The notes under the pieces were generated by a model. That model was not told the DNA's origin, searched no databases, and saw only the letters and a list, made by a program, of their open reading frames with translations. From Onchidella celtica (taxonomy: Eukaryota; Mollusca; Gastropoda; Systellommatophora; Onchidiidae): DNA of 64,000 nt. Location of the stretch: NCBI GenBank assembly GCA_963931925.1, contig OZ007580.1, positions 733,001 through 797,000 on the forward strand, in the 5' to 3' direction. Of this stretch, positions 12,801 through 21,800 are shown in pieces (within the stretch, counting starts at the first letter, position 1; every line of letters starts with the position of its first letter). Both the position numbers and the translations under genes were made by a program.

Positions 12801-15800
12801 TCAGTTCTATGGCCATGTCCACTGACAACTCCGCTGTCAGTCATGGTCAATTCTATGGCCGTGTCCACTGTCACTCAGGGTCAGTTCTATGGCCGTGTCC
12901 ACTGCCACTCAGGGCCAGTTCTATGGCCGTGTCCACTGCCACTCAGGGTCAGTTCTATGGCCGTGTTCACTGACAACTCATCTGTCATTCGGGGTCAGTT
13001 CTATGGCCATGTCCACTGACAACTCCACTGTCACTCAGGGTCAGTTCTATGGCCGTGTCCACTGACAAATCCACTGTCACTCAGGGTCATTTCTATGGCC
13101 GTGTACACTGACAACTCTCTGTCACTCAGGGTCAGTTCTATGGCCATGTCCACTGACAACTCTTTTGTCACTCAGGGTCAGTTCTATGGCCATGTCCACT
13201 GACAACTCCACTGTCACTCAGGGCCAGTTCTATGGCCGTGTCCACTGACAACTCATCTGTCAATCGGGGTCAGTTCTATGGCCATGTCCACTGACAACTC
13301 CACTGTCACTCAGGATCAGTTCTATGGCCGTGTCCACTGACAACTCATCTGTCACTCAGGGTCATTTCTATGCCCGTGTACACTGACAACTCGTCTGTCA
13401 CTCAGGGTCAGTTCTATGGCCATGTCCACTGACAACTCATCTGTCACTCAGGGTCAGTTCTATGGCCATGTCCACTGACAACTCATCTGTGACTCAGGGT
13501 CAGTTCTATGGCCGTGTCCAGTGACAATTCATCTGTCACTCAGGGTCAGTTCTATGGCCATGTCCACTGATAACTCCACTGTCACTCAGGGCCAGTTCTA
13601 TGGCCATGTCCACTGACAACTCATCTGTCACTCAGGGTCAGTTCTATGGCCATGTCCACTGACCATTCCACTGTCACTCAGGGTCAGTTCTATGGCCATG
13701 TCTGTCGCGATGTGGGTTAGATGGGGATAATTCGACTGACACTCTTTCGAGGTCCGCTCCCACAATCGACGAACACACAAATAAAATACTTGCACTCTAA
13801 AAACTAAATAAATCAATTGCTTTGATTTTTTAGCAGAACTGTAGGGCAGTTTAATTACAGGAATTAATGTAACAAATATAATTATAAATATAAATATCAA
13901 TTCAAAGGCAACTGAATCTAACTAAAGAAACTACAGCTTTCTATAAAGACTAACTTATTCACTCTAACTACTTGCAGGACATATGAGTTAGATGCCAAAT
14001 AGAATCCGCGCACGTGGCGACGGATATAACAGTTTAAATTCTATTAATTCAATGAGACATGTTATGATATGGACATTTCCTCTAGACACGCCATGGAGAA
14101 TGCTTGTACAACCATGCGTTGTCTGGCGGTAGCTCTGAAACTGTCTTCAAAAGTAAGTAGAACGGTTCACTTTCATCATTACAAATTAGTATGGACTCTC
14201 ACCATGCGGCCCTCACTGGGAGTGAGAGCGCTGGATGTAAAAGCTGTGGGTTCATATCAAACCAAGTAGCTTAGGCTCTGGAGCTTTAAAACATCACGCT
14301 CCTCACAATATGGACTGCTCAACTGCGTCTCTATGTCTCTCATCTGGCTGAGGACTATCGCCGTCCACTTCGTAAATGGATTGTCTACATGTGGCCTCTA
14401 TCTAAGCTCTGCACGGGTTTAAATACTAAAGCTATGTCTCGACCTTCCGTCCAGATTCATACATTTGATTGGTGCAGTCGCTGGAGCTCAGCCTGCAATA
14501 TTAATTTATGCTTGTCACGGCCTTGCGCCAAATCAAGGTCACTTTTACCTAGACAATTTAAAATGCGAAACATTAACTACTAAAATCTTCAAACCCCGTG
14601 CTTTCTACTCTTATGCACGAATTTCCGAACGCCAACTGAGCGTCTAAATAAAATACCTTTACTCGCCCCTTATTTTTGTTAATCAAAATCACGGGGTCGA
14701 GAACTGCTCTGTCATTCCTAGCTATACATTTATTCTGTCTCGCCCCTCCTTCTCTCCATCCATCAGAAAAAAGGTGTTTCAAAACAAACTGTTCACGAGA
14801 ACAGCTCAAGGACAAATTACGCTGGTTATAATCAACAAGATCGTAAAATTAACTCACTGACGTCGTGACCTAGCACGGCATTTATGATCCTAATGTGATC
14901 ACTGACAACTCCACTGTCACTCAGGGTCAGTTCTATGGCCGTGTCCTCTTGTAGCAAGACGGGACGAGCGGATCTCCCTGGCTCTCACACATTCAAACAT
15001 ACAAACAAAACTATCAGGTTATGAGAGGACACCAATTTTATTAAAAGGAAAAGAAAAAAACAAACCAAATAATAAACACAGTACAATAAACAGTACAATA
15101 AACAAGACACTAAACCACAATAAACCACAATATAATAAAACACAATATAGTAAACCACAATAGACCACAGTAAACCCAAGACAATAAACCCAACCGATAG
15201 GCGCGCTGAAGAGGAACCAAAAAAAAAGGAATTAAAAGCATGCCTCGTCAGTTAATCATTACATCATGCTAAAATTAGAGAATGCATCAAAAGAAAACAT
15301 AAAAGTTAATAATAATGATATTCACATTGTAAACTAAATATGGGGAAGGTCTAGTATGTCTATCAAACACTGAAACAGTAAGTTATTACTTTGTGAGCAC
15401 TCCAGGGAGCCAACTCGAGTATAAGATGCCAGCCTACCAAGTAACATGTTTACTTCCCTTGGCTTAACTACAGGCTGACATAGGGCTATCCCACACGTTA
15501 TAATTCTTCATTATTTTAACAACGGCCATTATTCTAGATCAGGAAGAAAACTTAATTCGATTCCAGACAAGATAACATTAAGCTTTACATGTGATACGCG
15601 TACCCGGTACGCACCAAATCTATCTTAGTTATGGAATGAGCTAGAGTTAAACCAAATACAATAAAATACAGTCTGCTGAGTCTACACACTCATACCACAG
15701 AACTGCCCGTGCTAGATGGCCTAAAAGACAATCCCGTCTACTTACTTAGCCCACCCACGCACAACGTAGTATCCCTTAATTAACAATTACTATCATAATT

Positions 15801-18800
15801 AGCAGAGGATAGCAAAAGCTAACTGGATCTACTCATTAAGTCAAATTTAATTAACATAGATACCCCATTAGCCAACCCTGCTCAATTCCCCACATGTATA
15901 GATTATTACACAAAAGCCCCAGTCTATACTGCCACAGGCTTATCTCAACTCAGAGCCAAACTTATCCCTTTCCTATCCTCTGGGTATACCAACCTCCTTA
16001 CTCATAAAGTCATAAGAGTATCTCTAGGTGGACCAACCCACATGATAAGTCAACACCTAAGTCCCCATCAAAATAGCAAGTTATAGTCTCCCACTACAAG
16101 TGATATGATAATCATGGCATAAAGCCAAACCCAACTACATGGTACAACTACAAGACTGAACAGTCAAGTCAACCCACTTGTATTACCTCCAACAATACTG
16201 ATATACCTAAAACATTCCCACAGATTCAGTGAACATAATATAATGCAACAAGATAATAATAATATCATAATAATGATGACATACATATAATATATAGGTC
16301 TACTGGGCAAGCCACACCCATAACCCTATTGAGTTAAGTCAATGCATCTGTTCTCTTCATTACAACAGAGTCCAATTACATCTGTCAGTGTGTCAAAAGA
16401 ACAGACAATGAGCACCTACAAAGGATGCCATAAAAATATGACACCCGATGCATAGACGTTGCATCCATACACCTAGCATAGGCCTTTCCCTTCGGTATCC
16501 TATGAACAACCATATTTCAAGGTTCGACCCTCAAATGTTTCTAAGTCCGACCTAACCAGTACAAATTGAAGAAAATCAACTTAACACCTATTTAGAGAAT
16601 ATATACTAAATCAAATAGGCATTATAATAAACGTATAAATTAAGAAATTAAAGTAAATAATCATCATCCTTTAATATAATTCCGATATTCGAGATCCCAA
16701 ATGCTGTTTAAGTCTGGTAGCTACTGTAAACAGTCAACCAGGTTTGTTATTGTTGTTCGAGTCAAGTTTGAGTCAAGTTTCCGTTTCCGGAAGCTATTAC
16801 TATTAGTTGACCAATCCCGGTCTTGATTTGACTCGCCTGACCAGCCCACGCTATCATCTAAGCGTCACCCAAAAACGCGCAACCCATTTACTCCCTAAGA
16901 GTCCACTACGTGCAAATTCTAATAAAACATTAAAACAAATAAAAACATTTTTAAAGAACTGCCCTCTTGCTCGTGTATGTTGTAAATACTATCTTGATAA
17001 AATATTATCTAACAAGATAAATACTAAACAAACTAATAATGTAGTGATACATAACAAGATTCTACTTCTGGCACCAGGGATGGTCACTTAAATTGACCAA
17101 TCCTGGACAATACAGACAAGGCTAAGACTATGGTTTAAAAATTGGCGCAGTGAGTACATCAGTTGGGAATGTTACTCAACACTACATGACTCATGTCAAG
17201 TGAACGGTCAAACAATAAGGGGAGATTATCTATAGTTTCTGTGTGGTTACTTCCCCTTGACCACATCTAGTGGTCCAGCTAGTCAAAATAAACAGGTTTA
17301 TCCCCCTGTCACCACAGCGAGCTACAACTCAGCCATGCAATGGTTCACCCCATTACACTCTGACAACTATACTCTCACTCAGGATCAGTTCTATGGCCAT
17401 GTCCACTGACAACTCATCTGTCACTCAGGGTCAGTTCTATGGCCATGTCCACTGACAACTCATCTGTCACTCAGGATCAGTTCTATGGCCATGTCCACTG
17501 ACAACTCATCTGTCACTCAGGGTCAGTTCTATGGCCATGTCCACTGACAACTCATCTGTCACTCAGGGTCAGGTCTATGGCCATGTCCACTGACAACTCA
17601 TCTGTCACTCAGGGTCAGTTCTATGGCCATGTCCACTGACAACTCTTCTGTCACTCAAGGTCAGTTCTATGGCCATGTCCACTGACAACTCATCTGTCAC
17701 TCAGGGTCAGTTCTATGGCCATGTCCACTGACAACTCTTTTGTCACTCAGGGTCAGTTCTATGGCCATGTCCACTGACAACTCATCTGTCACTCAGGGTC
17801 AGTTCTATGGCCATGTCCACTGACAACTCATCTTCACTCAGGGTCAGTTCTATGGCCATGTCCACTGACAACTCATCTGTCACTCAGGGTCAGTTCTATG
17901 GCCATGTCCACTGACAACTCTTCTGTCACTCAGGGTCAGTTCTATGGCCATGTCCACTGACAACTCATCTGTCACTCAGGGTCAGTTCTATGGCCATGTC
18001 CACTGACAACTCTTCTGTCACTCAGGGTCAGTTCTATGGCCATGTCCACTGACAACTCTTCTGTCACTCAGGGTCAGTTCTATGGCCATGTCCACTGACA
18101 ACTCTTTTGTCACTCAGGGTCAGTTCTATGGCCATGTCCACTGACAACTCTTCTGTCACTCAGGGTCAGTTCTATGGCCATGTCCCCTAACAATTGCCCT
18201 GTCACTCAGGGTTAGTGAAGGATAGTGGTCTATCAGAAAACTTGACAATTTCGACCGCAGATGGTAAACTGTCGTAACTCGACTTTAAGAAATTGAGACA
18301 ATAGGCGTACGTACAGCCTTCGACAGCCTGCGGTTTGTGTTGTACGTTGAGGATTAATGTCTGAAAGATAAGGATTAAATAAGGTTTTACAAAAGATGGT
18401 CAGGTAACCATTGAGTCTGATCAAGAACATATTTTTTCTTTCGCTTCTCCTGAAAAGTTTGTGAAAAGCGAGTTACGATAGTTTACCATGTATCCCTGGA
18501 TTTGTGGAGAACAATGTGTGTGTATATATGTCTATGTCTGTGTGTGTGTTTGTGTAGTGGAAAAGGGGAGGGGGGGGGCTTATCTGCAAATGGAGGTGTG
18601 CCAGCCATCGGTAACAGCAAAGCCGCTGTTTCAGATTCAGTTTAGTATTGGTTTCCGCAGCTTACTATTTTTGATTATTCCAGTTTGTTGTTTTTTTTTA
18701 ACCTAATCCAAGTCCTAAAGGGCTAAAAAATTTGTATGATTCCTCAATGCTGATGCTTTTAATTGTTTTATATGTTTGTTGTTGTTACTGTTCATTTGTT

Positions 18801-21800
18801 TCTTTCATTTGCTAACAAGAAACTTTGTGAGATATACTTTTTTCAGAGTGTGTGTGGTACATTTTAACTGATTAGTATATGGCATATAGTTTTAAAACTG
18901 TTCAGTATTAGAATAGCGTGTGGAATGGAGTCCAACCTGACCAATTTGTCAGTGCTACTTAAAGTAACTCACTTTTTATTAGTTTATATTAATAACCTGA
19001 TTGTGCTGAAATAGATGCAGAACTCCCATAGAGACAAAGAAGCAAAGCGTTTGGCAAGGAATGTTTAAAGGACAAGTTTAGTTCACAGAGTATTTGACAA
19101 TGAGCACTTTGTTTTGACAGGGCGCATGGACTGAGTACAAACAGCTGAAGGCGACTGTGCATGTTCTGGACCAAATCCCGGCAACAGGTCGCTATCTTGT
19201 CACCTTTAATCACTATCTGCATTTCATGACCTATCACATCAGCGCCTATGAGGACAAACTTTGGCCTATAATAGATGCTCTTAAAAGACTTTTCGCACGA
19301 AATTCACAAGCGCACGTTCTTCTGAGGGTGAGTGCTATGGCAGATGTTACTGATGAGAATGAGACCATGAATATCATGATTGTTGTAAATGCAATATTTT
19401 AATTCAGCCTCGGGCAGTTGTGTCGTCTTTTCTTCCATCCAACAGTTGTAGAACTTATTGATTACTACTAGTCACACATGAGCTTCCAACAGAGGACATG
19501 ATCAATGAAATACACAAACAAACAAACTTTGATCTGAATATACATTGTCATGTACTAACTAAACCTGCACCAGAGAGCTTGATCTTTGACAATGATTGTA
19601 ATAACAAATGCCAGACTTGAAGGAAAAATAGACTACTTTTCGTGAAATGTCATGACGTTTCATAAAGTAATAAAGGACAAATAAGTTCAGTGGTTGATTT
19701 CTGATCTTCGGATGGTCTGTCTGTCTTACATTTTATTGCCTAAGCAAATGATATTTTATGTTGCATAAAAATTCTATTCTAATACCATCGATAGTTTAAA
19801 GTTAATGCTTTTCCTGTACGGCTTCCAGGGGAAGACATTTTCAGATTTCTTGCAGCTACAGTTTAAGTAATATTTAATTTCAGTGAACTTCGTTCCTGTG
19901 GTCATGGCTGTTGATGATGTTGTTGTTCAAGTTAGTCCCATTTGGTAAATTTTGAACATTTCCTGAAGTAACGATAACTGTTGCTGCTGTGCTAGTGATT
20001 GTTTTTGAGTTCTTTGTCCTTGCTCGTGTTGTCGCATAATAACATTTATTTCATGTGGGGACCGACGACTTGAATGATTGCATTTCTGTGTTTCAGGCCC
20101 CACATATAAGTGAATTCGGCACCACATATCCACGGGGCGACAACCTGGGAATGCTTCTCTATGACATCCAGAGGCGAGTTTTCAGTGACCTCCAGGTAGT
20201 AGATCACGTGACATGTCCGTGCAGCGTCAGGTTCTTTCCGTGGGAAATGGTCAAATCAGATAATAATTATCTTCAGTCTAATCGAGAAGTTCGTGTTTAA
20301 TAAGATAAATTATGACGTGGTCCTTGTTCCAATCAACAACTCTGAGTAAGCATAGTATCAAAAAATGAAGCAGTCAAAGTTTAATGTACACAAATACATT
20401 TTTAAAATACAAAAAACAAAAAAAACAAAAAGGACAACTGTCCCTGGGGAAGCTCTTCCGCTTGACGATAAGTGAAAATACAAAACTTGATGAAAGGATC
20501 AAGCTCAGGAAAGTATCTGTGGTGCCTCAGCTTTGCCACCAGCGGAAGAACGTCGGTTGTATTGGAAACTCTTCTTTTAAACTAGTTTGTTTGAAATTGT
20601 CCACAGGCTTAAAACTTCACACTAAACTTTAGGAAGCTGATTTTTTCATTTTTTTGACTGTCGCCTGATTCCCTGTTGTTGTTTTTTTTAATTTGTCTGC
20701 CTTTTGTTAAACACGATATTTAGACTAAATTGTATGAAAAATCTAAAATATTGAAGCGTGCGAAACATTCGGGCGTGCGTTCATCTTAATCAGAGAAAGG
20801 ATGGGAGAATGCTGAGTGAATAGTGCCCCATCCTCTAGAGTACACGTCATGTTGTTGGGATACTTTGGGCTGCTGCACACTCCCTCCCCCCTTCCCAGCT
20901 ACAGAAAGAAAAGGAGCCCAAAATCGCCAAACCAACCAATTCCCCCCCCCCTCCCCGCAAGATAGCTATATTCTATTGAAATACATATAGAAGCAAAGGT
21001 AATTATTTCAGCGGTGGGTTTTGTTTTTTTTTATGATTACGAGTATTATTTGCTTCATTCCACCCGTATGTTAGAAATGCATATCAAAGTTTGTAGGAAA
21101 ATTGGATACTTTGAATGGAGTATATTATATTGTCCGTGCAAAGCCGACACTGAGCCTGGTAGGATGATACAGTATTAAGGTTTTAAAGAAGAATAAAACT
21201 CTCCAGACAGTTCACAGAGGGACAAATTCAGTTTTCAGTGGACGATATTCTCCATAGATTTATTTTCTTGTAATCTGAAATACATTAAAAAATGCAGCAC
21301 GACCAAAAAAACAACAACAACAACAACAACAACCACACTAAGCCTTATGGAACTGATTTTTCACTGTTTATTTTCTGGACAAATCCTTGTAATGGAAAGG
21401 TTTACAAGAGCCAAGTGCAAACTGGAAGAGGATGGACATTGTTTAGGGTTTAGGCCTGTCTCTGCCTGCCTGTCTCTGCCGGCCTATCTCTGCCTGCCTA
21501 TCTCTGCCTGTCTTTCTCTGCCTGCCTATCTCTGCCTACCTATCTCTGCCTGAATTTCTCTGCCTGCCTATCTCTGCCTGCCTATCTCTGCCTGCAAACC
21601 GATCGGGCCGTGCACCACAATTGTTGGCGTTACAGACTTACAAAACAATCTTTGGCGTGATCCAGATTTTGAAAGGTGCATAACTTTATCATAATTATGC
21701 CACCCTGAAGTCGTTCCTCCCGGCCATTAAACTGTCCTGTCAACATCAATGGACCTGGAATCATCAATGCTGATGGTGATGACGATGGGTGGTTGAAGGA

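Noticed and set aside
12435..18215. Possible CRISPR-like array
   Set aside because: The repeats are contiguous with no unique spacers, the genome is eukaryotic and no cas genes are present.
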